From an uncultured Steroidobacter sp. (GTDB taxonomy: Bacteria; Pseudomonadota; Gammaproteobacteria; Steroidobacterales; Steroidobacteraceae): a stretch of 64,000 nt of DNA. Location of the stretch: the NCBI GenBank assembly GCA_937864115.1, contig CALMII010000019.1, positions 186,001-250,000 on the forward strand, in the 5' to 3' direction. The translations under genes and the position numbers were made by a program. Shown in pieces: positions 46,925-56,606 of the stretch (within the stretch, counting starts at the first letter, position 1; the number at the start of each line of letters is the position of its first letter). The notes below the pieces were generated by a model. The model made no database searches and was not told where the DNA came from. It worked only from the letters and a program-made list of their open reading frames with translations.

Positions 46925-47779
46925 TCACGCCACCCGCTCTGCCGCCTCCACCCGCTCCACGCTCATCGGCGTATGGAACATGCGCCCGCGGCGCTCGCGC
47001 CAGAGTTCGACGATGCCGTGCAGGGCGTCGAGTCCGTCGGTCAGGGCCGCGGGGCCCGGCTGCAGGATCGAGCTCGAACGGATCTCGTGGATCTCGCCGT
47101 CGCGCACGGCCGGAATCGCCTGCCAGCCGTTGCGACGTTCGATCGCATCGCGACGGAACGGCTTGCCGTTCCATGAGGCGATGATGATGTCGGGCGCGCG
47201 ACTCACGACGTCGTCATGATCCGCGACGACGCGTTCTTCGGTGCGCCGATGGCGCGCGAGTTCGGCGAAGCAGTTCGTGCCGCCGGCGATCGAGATCAGT
47301 TCGGATACCCACTGGCTCGCGCTGATCGCGGGTTCATCCCATTCCTCGAAGTAGATGCCCGGCCGGGAGTCCTGCGCCGCGCGACTGCGGATCGACTCGA
47401 CACGCCATTCGAGCGTGCTGGCGTAATGTGCTGCGGCCGCTTCCCTGCCGACCATGGCGCCGACGATGCGGATCATGTCGAGGATGCCGCGCACCGACTG
47501 CTGATTGAACAGGTGTACGGCGACGCCGTGCTGCGAGAGTGCCGCCAGCGTCGCGCCGTGCGTCTCGCCGCAACCCAGCACGAGATCGGGCTGCAGCGCG
47601 CCGATGCGATCGATGTGCGAAACACCGTGGATCGAAACGCGCGGCTTTTTGTGCTGCGACTCCGGCAACCGGTCGACCGTGCCGGCGAAACCCGCGATAC
47701 GCCGGTCTTCGCCCAGCAGACACAGGGTCTCCGCAGTCTCCGTACTCAGACAGACGATGCGTGAAGGATAGGTGTCCAT
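46925..47779 (-). CDS. BtuF-like cobalamin-binding protein without signal peptide, 284 aa
   Basis: Periplasmic-binding-protein fold of the BtuF/FhuD class: MDTYPSRIVCLSTETAETLCLLGEDRRIAGFAGTVDRLP, HIDRIGALQPDLVLGCGETHGATLAALSQHGVAVHLFNQQSV, WVSELISIAGGTNCFAELA and GWQAIPAVRDGEIHEI. Homologous proteins are often named cobalamin-binding or ABC transporter substrate-binding protein. No export signal is visible and no BtuCD genes are adjacent, so it may be cytosolic or an orphan. The start ATG has only a weak ribosome site. Confidence 0.83.
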   Translation of the reverse strand: MDTYPSRIVCLSTETAETLCLLGEDRRIAGFAGTVDRLPESQHKKPRVSIHGVSHIDRIGALQPDLVLGCGETHGATLAALSQHGVAVHLFNQQSVRGILDMIRIVGAMVGREAAAAHYASTLEWRVESIRSRAAQDSRPGIYFEEWDEPAISASQWVSELISIAGGTNCFAELARHRRTEERVVADHDDVVSRAPDIIIASWNGKPFRRDAIERRNGWQAIPAVRDGEIHEIRSSSILQPGPAALTDGLDALHGIVELWRERRGRMFHTPMSVERVEAAERVA

Positions 47780-48032
47780 GTGTTCAACCCGATCAGGCGT
47801 TCGAAACGGGAGCCAGGTGATGACAGACCCGCATTGCGCACGCGAAGTTCAACTACCCGCGATTAATGCGACAGTGCCGGCGATTCATCGATAAAGACGA
47901 ATGAAGCACTCGATCTGCGACAGCCGACCGGAAAAAACTTCAATGCCTGGAGCCATTCCGATCAGGCGATGCGTGACGACGGGACATATGAAAGCATCGA
48001 TGCTGGTGAGCGGGGCAGCATCGACCGGCGAT

Positions 48033-48058
48033 TGACTGGATTTGACCGCCCCTTGACC
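48033..48058 (+). promoter_or_regulatory. TTGACC-type direct repeats
   Basis: TTGACT, TTGACC and TTGACC with unit starts 10 and 11 bp apart. Same TGACC core and helical spacing as the sites at 26873, 34427 and 38453. It lies about 255 bp from the cobalamin-binding-like gene start. Confidence 0.4.
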
Positions 48059-48135
48059 GAATCGGACACGCTGCACGCATGAATCCCGTCGCAAAGGCAC
48101 TTGGGCACATCGAAAGTCATCAAGTCCGTTTTGTT

Positions 48136-48175
48136 CTTCCCCCTCCTCCGCGCAGCGGGGAGGGTAGGGAGGGGT
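48136..48175. repeat. C-rich hairpin repeat (second family)
   Basis: Minus strand: CCCTACCCTCCCCGCTGCGC then GGAGGAGGG. The central CGC..GCG stem and GGAGG/CCTCC arms are conserved across copies. Confidence 0.7.
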
Positions 48176-48320
48176 CTTCTCTGATCGGTGGGGTCGCGAT
48201 GCCGTGAGCGGCGTGTTGAATGCAGCTACGGAGAAGACAGAGAGCGAAAGGAATGGGCCGATCGCTTAAGTCAGTCCCATTGGGCTGTGACCTCATGGGG
48301 AAGCCTGACTCAGATAAAGA

Positions 48321-48344
48321 GGCCGGCTAAAGCCGGCCCCACAG
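48321..48344. repeat. REP class B inverted
   Basis: GGCCGGCTAAAGCCGGCC then CCACAG. The partner class-A unit to its left is degenerate (only GAAGCCTGAC remains near 48303). Confidence 0.88.
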
Positions 48345-48352
48345 GAAGAGGT

Positions 48353-48391
48353 CCCCACCCTGACCCTCCCCCCTGCGCGGAGGAGGGGATC
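48353..48391. repeat. C-rich hairpin repeat (second family)
   Basis: CCCACCCTGACCCTCCCCCC then TGCGCGGAGGAGGGG, directly after the REP and before the DsbA-like stop. Confidence 0.7.
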
Positions 48392-48407
48392 AGACAGAGC
48401 GAAGCCG

Positions 48408-48947
48408 TCAGGATCGACGCTGCAGCTCCGCGGCCACGGCATCGAACAGCGACTGCATTCCGAACGACACGTCCTGGATGCGGCCGTTGACGAAGAAGGC
48501 CGGCGTGGAATGCACGCCGCTGTCGCGGCCGCTTTGCTGATGCTCGCGGACGCGCTGGCGATACACCTCGTCGTCCATCTCCGCGGTGTAGCGTGCCATG
48601 TCGAGCTGCAGACGCTCGGCGTAGCCCTGCAGCTGCGGCAGCCTGAAGTGCGGCTGATGCTCGAACAGCAGATCGTGCATTTCCCAGAACCTGTTCTGCT
48701 CGCCGGCCACCTCCGCGGCTTCCGCCGCGTGCAGCGCATGCGGATGCGCCTCCTCGATCGGAAAGTGCCGGAACACGATGCGCACTTTTTCCGGGTAACG
48801 TTCCAGCAGCAGCTTCACGGCGGGCGCCGCCTGCTTGCAGGTCGGGCATTCGAAATCGCCGTACTCCACGACGGTCACCGGCGCATGCGCGGGACCGATC
48901 TGGTGATCGACGGGAGTGACGGGTGCGGTCAGGTGGGGCTTGTTCAT
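48408..48947 (-). CDS. DsbA-family thioredoxin-fold protein, about 179 aa
   Basis: A DsbA-like oxidoreductase domain: VTVVEYGDFECPTCKQAAPAVKLLLERYPEKVRIVFRHFPI with the redox motif CPTC, an inserted helical domain, and STPAFFVNGRIQDVSFG with the cis-Pro. No signal peptide is seen, so it is probably cytosolic, like the FrnE or NhaA-associated DsbA group. The start is uncertain: ATG 48947 is used, and ATGs at 48956 and 48983 are in frame. Neither has a clear ribosome site. Confidence 0.85.
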   Translation of the reverse strand: MNKPHLTAPVTPVDHQIGPAHAPVTVVEYGDFECPTCKQAAPAVKLLLERYPEKVRIVFRHFPIEEAHPHALHAAEAAEVAGEQNRFWEMHDLLFEHQPHFRLPQLQGYAERLQLDMARYTAEMDDEVYRQRVREHQQSGRDSGVHSTPAFFVNGRIQDVSFGMQSLFDAVAAELQRRS

Positions 48948-49010
48948 GAGGGGCATGCTACGCGGATGAGACGGTTCCTGCATTCACTGCAGGCGAGTGA
49001 GCAGATCTTG

Positions 49011-49625
49011 TCAGGCTCCGGGTTCGATCGGCACCGGCCGGCGGTGCGCGGCCAGGCAGCAAAGCACGCTCAGGATGACGAAGACCAGCGCCGCCGTCTC
49101 CAGCAACGTCGGCAGGCGTCGTTCCCAGAGCAGTCCATAGATCAGCGCGAACACCGTCTCGAACAGGATCATCTGGCCGACGAGCGTCAGCGGCAGCAAC
49201 CGGCTCATGCGGTTCCACAAAGCATTGCCGACGATGGAAGCGAGCACGGCGATGCCGAGTACGACGGCGCCGAATCGCGCCCATGCGTCGATGGCGTGAT
49301 GCGTCGTATCGATGGCGAGCGCCAGAGGGATCAGCAGCACGCTCTGTGCGCCGGCGGCCACGCCGATGAGCAGATTCCAGTCGTGCGCCGAAACGTGTTG
49401 CAGCCGTGCCAGGCAACGCGCATTGCCGACGGTGAAGGCCGTCCATGACGCCAGCGCGCCGATGGCGCAGAGCAATCCGATCCGCTGGTCGCGAGTCGAT
49501 CCCGCGGCCGGCCCGACCAGCGCCTGCCAGCCGATGCACACGGTGACGGGCGGCATCAGCTTCGTGCTGATCATCGTCGCGCTGGATCGGGTGAAGGCGG
49601 ATACGGCGATTGTGATCCCGTAAGG
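49011..49625 (-). pseudogene. 5'-truncated DMT/EamA-type transporter
   Basis: The frame reads YGITIAVSAFTRSSATMISTKLMPPVTVCIGWQALVGPAAG and continues through five or six helices of a second EamA-like half to ...RRPVPIEPGA. DMT transporters have ten helices and about 300 residues; here roughly the first 100 residues are missing. Upstream in frame the sequence runs straight into a class-B REP (49642-49665), where a stop occurs, with no start codon between. The first internal ATG is at 49574 and would make an incomplete protein. Remnant of a gene cut at or near the REP. Confidence 0.72.
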
Positions 49626-49641
49626 AATCGATCGCCTCTTC

Positions 49642-49766
49642 CTGTGGGGCCGGCTTCAGCCGGCCGCGACAATCGATCGCACCCACATCCACAAGAAAAA
49701 AGTGGCAGCACGTTGAGAGATCGTGCCGACCGCAGCGGCTCAGGCCGGCTGAAGCCGGCCCCACAG
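49642..49766. repeat. Two class-B REPs in opposite orientation (49642-49665 and 49743-49766)
   Basis: The first lies at the broken end of the DMT gene and is flanked by the exact 10-bp direct repeat AATCGATCGC (49626-49635 and 49671-49680). The second lies 11 bp before the antitoxin stop. Confidence 0.9.
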
Positions 49767-49777
49767 GAAGAGCGGGC

Positions 49778-50068
49778 TCAACGCGCCAGCGCCTTCATCA
49801 CATTCGCAGGATCGTTCTGTATTGCGCGCAGCAGCGCCTTCGCTGGGCCGGTCGGTTCACGACGGCCCTGTTCCCAGTTGCGCAGCGTTCCTACATCGAC
49901 TCCGAGGATCAGGGCGAACTTCGGTTGACTGAGATGAGTCAAGGCGCGAACGGCGCGTACGGACACCGCATCGACACGAGTCTGCCGCGAGGGCATCCGC
50001 TTGCCCCGGGCAATCTCGTTGTGCTGTTCCATGCTTTCCACCAGACGCTCGAACAACTGCTTCTTCAT
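49778..50068 (-). CDS. XRE-family antitoxin-like regulator (HigA/NadS type), 96 aa
   Basis: Helix-turn-helix protein: ALTHLSQPKFALILGVDVGTLRNWEQGRREPTGPAKALLRAIQNDP is the standard HigA/NadS recognition segment. The N-terminus (MKKQLFERLVESMEQHNEIARGKRMPSRQTRVD) matches antitoxins paired with RelE-type toxins. The ATG at 50068 overlaps the stop of the upstream toxin reading frame (TGATG), with AGGA 10 nt upstream. The partner toxin is truncated, so this is an orphan antitoxin that may still act as a repressor. Confidence 0.88.
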   Translation of the reverse strand: MKKQLFERLVESMEQHNEIARGKRMPSRQTRVDAVSVRAVRALTHLSQPKFALILGVDVGTLRNWEQGRREPTGPAKALLRAIQNDPANVMKALAR

Positions 50069-50337
50069 CACTGCCAATCCTCATTCAACCTGAGAAGGAT
50101 CGCTTTTTCCTTCGGCGTCAGGTCATCCTTTATTCCCTTCTTGTAGATCAGAATCATCCGGATCTGATCCTCGGCGAGGACGTGGTAATAGATCACGCGC
50201 ACGCCACCGCTCTTGCCTCTACCGCCCGACGCCCAGCGGACTTTACGAAGACCGCCGGTGCCTACGATCAGATCACCCGCAAACGGATACCGGACCAGAT
50301 GCCGCTGCAGGGCGGCGCCCCAATCCCCGTCGGTATG
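50068..50337 (-). pseudogene. RelE/HigB-type toxin, 5' end missing
   Basis: The frame preceding the antitoxin encodes ALQRHLVRYPFAGDLIVGTG, then GLRKVRWASGGRGKSGGVRV, IYYHVLAEDQIRMILIYKKG and IKDDLTPKEKAILLRLNEDW. This is the core and C-terminus of a RelE-fold mRNA interferase, including the GLRKVRW and GKSGGVRVIYY signatures. A stop codon lies just upstream (50338-50340) and no usable start codon exists in the remaining segment, so about 20-25 N-terminal residues are lost. The break coincides with a 36-bp inverted repeat. Probably non-functional unless an unusual start is used. Confidence 0.75.
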
Positions 50338-50367
50338 TCAATGACGTACGTACGTCAATGACATACC
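50332..50367. promoter_or_regulatory. 36-bp near-perfect inverted repeat
   Basis: Arms GGTATGTCAATGACGTAC and GTACGTCAATGACATACC, with only one A-A mismatch per arm. It lies at the truncated toxin start. It could be the operator of the toxin-antitoxin unit or the scar of the rearrangement that removed the toxin N-terminus. Confidence 0.5.
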
Positions 50368-50400
50368 AAAGCGGTCCGTCAATGGGCACTGCTCGGGCGC

Positions 50401-51741
50401 CTATCGGACCAATGCCCGCATCTTCTCCGCATGCTCCCTGACGATCTCCATCGTCGACACATCCGTATCGAACACGCAATACAGTCCCTGCGCCTCCTGC
50501 GGCGGATCGCCGACGAAGGCATCGCCCGGCTTCCACATGAAGTCGGCGTTGGTCGTGCGCCCGGCGCCGCCCCAGGCCCAGAAGTTCGAGCCGGCGACCG
50601 GGGCGCCGGCGGCGGCGCGCTGGTAGAGCACGTCGAAGATGGCGCGATAGTAGCGATCGCGATAACGGGTCGATGCGTCGGGACTGAAAGCGCCGCCATC
50701 GCGGTTCATGCCGAACTCCTCCAGCACGATGGGCTTGCCCAGCTGCTGCGCGGCATCGATGTGCCAGTTCAGGTAGTCGTTCGCCTTGCCCCAGGCATCG
50801 TCATAGGTCTCGGCGGGTCGCTGCGGATCGAACCAGCTCCAGTTCGGCGCCCATAGGTGATACGTGAGGTAGTCGATGTGCGCACTCTTGTGCGACTCGA
50901 CGTACAGCGCCTTGTCGCCGGCGGCGCCCATCCAGCCTTCGTTGCCGGTGCTGACGAGTTGCTGCGGCGCCAGCGACTCGATGTAGGCGGCGGTTTCGTC
51001 AATCCATCGACTGAAGACCTGTGCATTGGCTGCACCGCTGGCATCGCTGCCGGGGCGCGGCTCGTTGGCGAGTTGCCACGACATGATGGTCGGATCTTCG
51101 CTGTACAGCCTGCCGGTGACGGTGTTGCGACGCGTGATCAGCACCTTGATGGCATCGCGAAACGCGGCCTGTGCGGCTTCGATCGCGTAGAAGCCCGCGG
51201 AGTTGTCCATGAAGCCGTCCCAGTCGCCGGTCACGTCCGGATCGAGCACGGGCCGGCCGGTGAACCAGGCGACGTACTGCGACATGCCGCCGGACCATTG
51301 CCAGAAGTTGTTGAGATACACGACCGCCTTCATGTCGCGCTTGCCCATTTCGGCGAGGAAGAAATCCAGGCCGGCGAGCAGTTCCTCGTCGTAGTGACCC
51401 GGCGAGGTGGTGATCGCCGGACGCACGGCGCGCTTCAGTTCGCTGGCTTCCGACAGGCCGAGCACGCGGATGTTGGTGACGCCATGCGCCTTGAGCTGAT
51501 CGAGCTCGCGGGTCAGTCGCTCGCGATCGCCGGTGGCGCCGGCCGAACCGAGATACGCGCCGTACCAGATGTTGGTGCCGACGAAGTAATAGGGTTTGCC
51601 GCGCAACCGGAACTGCGTGCCTTCGATGCTGACGAAGTCGGTCGCAGCCTGCGACGACCCTGCCGGAGCTTCCGGCGCTGATTTCTGGCAGGCACTGCAC
51701 AGCAGGGCGGCGACGAGCAGGACGAGGCGGAAGTGGAACAT
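50401..51741 (-). CDS. Lipoprotein GH5 mannan endo-1,4-beta-mannosidase-like enzyme, 446 aa
   Basis: Clan GH-A hydrolase of the GH5 mannanase type. A lipoprotein leader (MFHFRLVLLVAALLCSAC, Cys 18) is followed by FRLRGKPYYFVGTNIWYGAYL, HGVTNIRVLGLSEAS, KAVVYLNNFWQWSGGMSQYVAWF, IMSWQLANEPRPG with the acid/base Glu at about 227, HLWAPNWSWF and KPIVLEEFGMNRDGG with the nucleophile Glu near 341. The length is normal. GGAGGGCTC precedes the ATG at 51741; in-frame sequence to 51936 is not coding. It lies downstream of two LacI regulators and a GH3 enzyme, consistent with a beta-mannan/beta-glucan locus. Confidence 0.9.
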   Translation of the reverse strand: MFHFRLVLLVAALLCSACQKSAPEAPAGSSQAATDFVSIEGTQFRLRGKPYYFVGTNIWYGAYLGSAGATGDRERLTRELDQLKAHGVTNIRVLGLSEASELKRAVRPAITTSPGHYDEELLAGLDFFLAEMGKRDMKAVVYLNNFWQWSGGMSQYVAWFTGRPVLDPDVTGDWDGFMDNSAGFYAIEAAQAAFRDAIKVLITRRNTVTGRLYSEDPTIMSWQLANEPRPGSDASGAANAQVFSRWIDETAAYIESLAPQQLVSTGNEGWMGAAGDKALYVESHKSAHIDYLTYHLWAPNWSWFDPQRPAETYDDAWGKANDYLNWHIDAAQQLGKPIVLEEFGMNRDGGAFSPDASTRYRDRYYRAIFDVLYQRAAAGAPVAGSNFWAWGGAGRTTNADFMWKPGDAFVGDPPQEAQGLYCVFDTDVSTMEIVREHAEKMRALVR

Positions 51742-51853
51742 GAGCCCTCCGATCTTTGTCGTGTGAGCAACGGACGCAACGGTCGCGTCATGGATGCTAC
51801 CAACAGTGCACGATGCTTGACGGCCAGCCGCCGCGAGACCTAGTCTCCCGATC

Positions 51854-51925
51854 AACGCCGCGCCCGTCGCGGCGTTTTCATTGATGAAAGCCGCACAGCC
51901 CACCCGGGCTGCCTGCGGCTTTTTT
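51854..51925 (+). terminator. Two consecutive rho-independent-like hairpins
   Basis: Hairpin 1: AACGCCGCG / CGCGGCGTT followed by TTTC (51854-51878). Hairpin 2: AAGCCGCA...TGCGGCTT with an inner CAGCCC/GGGCTG stem followed by TTTTTT (51887-51925). Both point rightward, yet no rightward gene precedes them in the 112-bp spacer, so they may end a small RNA or act as an attenuator for the truncated gene that follows. Confidence 0.6.
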
Positions 51926-51954
51926 GTTTCTGCCATTCGACACAGGAGCCTCCC

Positions 51955-52062
51955 ATGCTTGCATCTTCAAGCCTCCAGACCATCGTGTGGACTTCGCGCC
52001 TGCCCGATGCCGAACATTTCTACACTCACCTCGGCCTCTTCGGAAGTCAGGCTAAAGCCTGA
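51955..52062 (+). pseudogene. N-terminal fragment of a glyoxalase/VOC-family gene cut by a REP
   Basis: ACAGGAGCCTCCC, a good ribosome site, precedes an ATG encoding MLASSSLQTIVWTSRLPDAE then HFYTHLGLFGSQAKA. SLQTIVWTSRLPDAEHFYTHL is the usual first strand and helix of glyoxalase/bleomycin-resistance proteins of about 120-130 residues. After GL the frame enters the DNA before a class-A REP and stops in it after 35 codons. The rest of the gene is absent. Remnant of a gene truncated at a REP. Confidence 0.65.
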
Positions 52063-52145
52063 CCTACAGCGGAGCTGCACCGCTCTGACTGTGGGGCCGG
52101 CTTCAGCCGGCCTCTTCGGAAGTCAGGCTGAAGCCTGACCTGCAG
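52046..52145. repeat. REP triplet: A inverted (52046-52069), B (52089-52112), A inverted (52122-52145)
   Basis: The cluster follows the truncated VOC fragment and lies just 12 bp from the stop of the convergent LacI gene. The two A units share the leading CCTCTTCGGAA. Confidence 0.92.
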
Positions 52146-52156
52146 CGGAGTGCGCG

Positions 52157-53242
52157 TCAGGAGGTTTCGCCTTCGCGGATTCTCGCCGCGCGCGTGCTGC
52201 GCACGCGCTCACTCATCGGCCGGTCGGGCGCCGGACCGGTGGACTGCCGGAAAGTCAGCGACGATTCCATGATCTGTCCGGAACGTTCGTCCGGTTCGCC
52301 ACGCAGCATCTTCAGCAGCAACTCGGCCGCGTGCGCCGACATGGCCGGCACCGGTTGCTTGATCGTCGTGAGTGCCGGCCACACCTGGCTGGCCAGCGGC
52401 GCGTCGTCGAAGCCGGCCACGGACAGATCTTCGGGAACGGCGAGCCCCATGCCGTGCGCCACCGACAATACGCCCGCAGCCATCTCGTCGTTGCTGGCGA
52501 AGATCGCCGTCGGGCGCCGGTCCGCAGGCAGGTTGAGCAGCTTGCGTCCGGCTTCGACACCCGAAGCAAACGAGTTGTAACCCTGCACGATGAGTTTCTT
52601 GTCGAGCGCCAGTCCACTGGCCTTCAAGCCATCGCGATAGCCGCTGTAACGATCCGCCACCGCGGCGTGATCGGGATTGCCGATGATGAAGCCGATGCGA
52701 CGATGTCCCAGCAGCGCGAGCTGCTCCGTCATGCGCGCGCTGCTGTCGCGATCGTTCGTGTAGACGCTGTGCAGATCGTTCTCGTGCTCGGCCGGCGCGA
52801 TGCGCACGAAGGGCACGGAATGTTCCTTGAGTGCCGCGAGGATCACGCCGATGTCCGACAGCGGCGGCGTGACGATCACGCCATCGGCACGCGACTGGCG
52901 CACGTTGCGCATGACGTCGTCGACGAGTCCCGGCGACTGGTAATCGCAGGGATGCAGCACCACCTGGTAACGCGCGGCGCGACAGGTTTCGAGCACGCCC
53001 GCCAGCACGCCGGTGGCGTAGTACGCACAGGAATTGTCGTAGAGCACGCCGATCAGGTACGAGCGCTTGCCGCCCATGCCGCGCGCCGACGGGTTCGGGT
53101 GATAGTCGAGCTTCCTGATGACGCGCAGCACGCGCTCGCGCGTTTCGGGCTGCACAGTTTTGACGTTGTTGATGACGCGCGAGACGGTCTTGATCGACAC
53201 GCGCGCCTGCGCAGCAACATCCCGGATCGTGGCAGTGGCCAT
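52157..53242 (-). CDS. LacI-family transcriptional regulator, 361 aa
   Basis: N-terminal LacI helix-turn-helix and hinge: TIRDVAAQARVSIKTVSRVINNVKTVQPETRERVLRVIRKLDYHPNPSARGM. A periplasmic-binding-like sensor follows (YLIGVLYDNSCAYYATGVLAGVL; DGVIVTPPLSD; LALLGHRRIGFIIGNPDHAAVADRYSGYRDGL; PTAIFASNDEMAAGVL; PEDLSVAGFDDAPLASQVWPALTTIKQP). Strongly similar to the next gene, so a duplication is likely. It presumably senses a saccharide released by the adjacent enzymes and controls the TonB-receptor/GH3 genes (inference). Confidence 0.93.
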   Translation of the reverse strand: MATATIRDVAAQARVSIKTVSRVINNVKTVQPETRERVLRVIRKLDYHPNPSARGMGGKRSYLIGVLYDNSCAYYATGVLAGVLETCRAARYQVVLHPCDYQSPGLVDDVMRNVRQSRADGVIVTPPLSDIGVILAALKEHSVPFVRIAPAEHENDLHSVYTNDRDSSARMTEQLALLGHRRIGFIIGNPDHAAVADRYSGYRDGLKASGLALDKKLIVQGYNSFASGVEAGRKLLNLPADRRPTAIFASNDEMAAGVLSVAHGMGLAVPEDLSVAGFDDAPLASQVWPALTTIKQPVPAMSAHAAELLLKMLRGEPDERSGQIMESSLTFRQSTGPAPDRPMSERVRSTRAARIREGETS

Positions 53243-53351
53243 GCTGAGTCTTGCCTGGGTCGTTCTCGCTAGGCGTTCCCGCCGCCGGGGACGGTCGCTG
53301 CGATTTTGTGCGGAGATTCTACGACCGGGGGCCTCTGGCCGGCCGGAATTT

Positions 53352-54386
53352 TCATGCGCGCCGATCCGGCGCCGGTCCGGTCGACTGACGCAGGATCAGC
53401 GACGACGCCACCGGATCGAGCGCCACCGGCGCCGACTCCGGCTGCAGCTGGGCAACGAGCAGCGTGGCGGCCTGACGGGCCAGTCCGTAGAGAGGCAGGC
53501 TGATGGTGCTGAGCCGCGGCCAGACCTGGCTCGCCAGCGGTTCATCGCCGCAGCCGGCAATCGACAGCTGCGTCGGTACGGCGATGCCCTTCTCGTGCGC
53601 GACATGCAGCGCACCCGCGGCCATCCGGTCGCTGCTGCAGAAGATCGCCGTCGGGCGCAGCGCACGGGGCAGCCGCAGCAGTCTGCGCGCCGCCGCGATG
53701 CCGGCTTCGAACGAACCGTCGCCCGCGACGACCCAGCGGTCATCGCACGGCAAGCCGGCAGCGCGCAATCCATCGCAATAGCCTTCATGGCGCTGCGCCG
53801 TTCCGGAATGCCGCGGATCGCCCGCCACGAAGCCAATGCGGCGATGGCCGAGCAGCGCCAGCTGCCGGGTCATGGCGCAGGCGGATTCGCGGTCATTGGC
53901 AAAGACGCTGCGTGCGGGATCGGAGCGACTGGCCGGCGCCATGCGCACGAACGGAATGCCGTCCTCGGTCAATGCATCGATGACTGCATGTGCATCGGAC
54001 AGCGGCGGCGTCAGGATCACGCCATCGACCCGGACGCTGCTCACGAACCGGCGGATGTCTTCGCCGAGCGAGGGCGAGCGCGAATCGCAGGCATGACTCA
54101 CGACCTGGTAGTTCGCCGCGCGGAACCGCGCCAGCGCACCGCCCTGCACTTCCGTCACGTAACTCGCATACGGATTGTCGAAGGGCAGCCCGACCAGCAA
54201 CGAGCGATGGCCCGCCAGCCGGCGCGCATTGGAACTCGGGCTGTAGCCCAGGCGCCGGATCACGCTCATCACGTGATCGCGCGTCGCCTGGGTCACGCGA
54301 TCGGAGTTGTTGATGACGCGCGAGACGGTCTTGATGGAAACGCGCGCTTCCGCCGCCACGGTGCCGATCGCCGGTCGCGCGCTCAC
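53352..54386 (-). CDS. LacI-family transcriptional regulator, 344 aa (paralogue)
   Basis: Helix-turn-helix AIGTVAAEARVSIKTVSRVINNSDRVTQATRDHVMSVIRRLGYSPSSNARRLAGHRS, then a sensor domain with DGVILTPPLSDAHAVIDAL, LALLGHRRIGFVAGDPRHSGTAQRHEGYCDGL, PTAIFCSSDRMAAGALHVA and PLASQVWPRLSTISLP. The start is GTG at 54386, only 4 bp after the GH3 stop, so it is co-transcribed with that gene. The recognition helix IKTVSRVINN is identical to that of the neighbour, so both may bind the same operator. Confidence 0.92.
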   Translation of the reverse strand: MSARPAIGTVAAEARVSIKTVSRVINNSDRVTQATRDHVMSVIRRLGYSPSSNARRLAGHRSLLVGLPFDNPYASYVTEVQGGALARFRAANYQVVSHACDSRSPSLGEDIRRFVSSVRVDGVILTPPLSDAHAVIDALTEDGIPFVRMAPASRSDPARSVFANDRESACAMTRQLALLGHRRIGFVAGDPRHSGTAQRHEGYCDGLRAAGLPCDDRWVVAGDGSFEAGIAAARRLLRLPRALRPTAIFCSSDRMAAGALHVAHEKGIAVPTQLSIAGCGDEPLASQVWPRLSTISLPLYGLARQAATLLVAQLQPESAPVALDPVASSLILRQSTGPAPDRRA

Positions 54387-54390
54387 GATG

Positions 54391-56367
<1,977 letters not shown>

Positions 56368-56392
56368 GGCATTCCAGATTGGATGAAGCGTC

Positions 56393-56508
56393 CCTTCCTC
56401 CGCGCAGCGGGGGAAGGACAGGATGGGGGCATGGCATGCACCAGCATACGCTCCCCCCTATGAGAGCCCCCCACCCCAACCCTCCCCCGCTTCGCGGAGG
56501 AGGGGGCA
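56393..56508. repeat. Two C-rich hairpin repeats in opposite orientation (56393-56430 and 56467-56508)
   Basis: The first reads TTCCTCCGCGCAGCGGGGGA then AGGACAGGATGGGGG. The second reads CCACCCCAACCCTCCCCCGC then TTCGCGGAGGAGGGGGCAGG. Together they occupy the spacer between the GH3 start and the TonB-receptor stop. Confidence 0.75.
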
Positions 56509-56606
56509 GGAACGAGCAGGAGGAAAAATAGCAGACTGCGGCAGGGCCGCCGGCACGCGAGGGGGATGGAAATCGCGTACCGGCGACCGAGCCACAGCCT
56601 TACTTT

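Larger units (their letters stand above)
47780..48407. other. 628-bp region without a convincing gene
   Basis: It contains a triple TGACC-type motif (48033-48058), two copies of the C-rich hairpin repeat (48136-48175 and 48353-48391), a class-B REP (48321-48344) and a lone class-A half (GAAGCCTGAC near 48301). A 71-codon open frame at 47885-48100 on the minus strand has no recognisable features. Confidence 0.6.

Noticed and set aside
47805..47845. Cobalamin-riboswitch-like words (GGGAGCCAGGTGATGACAGA, then CCCGCATTGCGC) near the cobalamin-binding-like gene
   Set aside because: They are on the strand opposite to that gene, no rightward gene follows, and the conserved B12-box and pairing elements are not all present.
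47885..48100. 71-codon open frame on the minus strand
   Set aside because: No leader, domain or ribosome site, and composition unlike neighbouring genes. Treated as chance.
49574..49574. ATG as true start of a short transporter gene
   Set aside because: Coding similarity to DMT helices continues upstream of this ATG, which would fall within a membrane helix.
50273..50536. Open frame with ATG overlapping the toxin region, considered as the missing toxin start
   Set aside because: It is in a different frame from the RelE-like sequence and its translation has no RelE features.
51882..51926. Possible leader peptide MKAAQPTRAACGFF over the second terminator
   Set aside because: No biosynthetic gene follows and the codons merely reflect the hairpin sequence.
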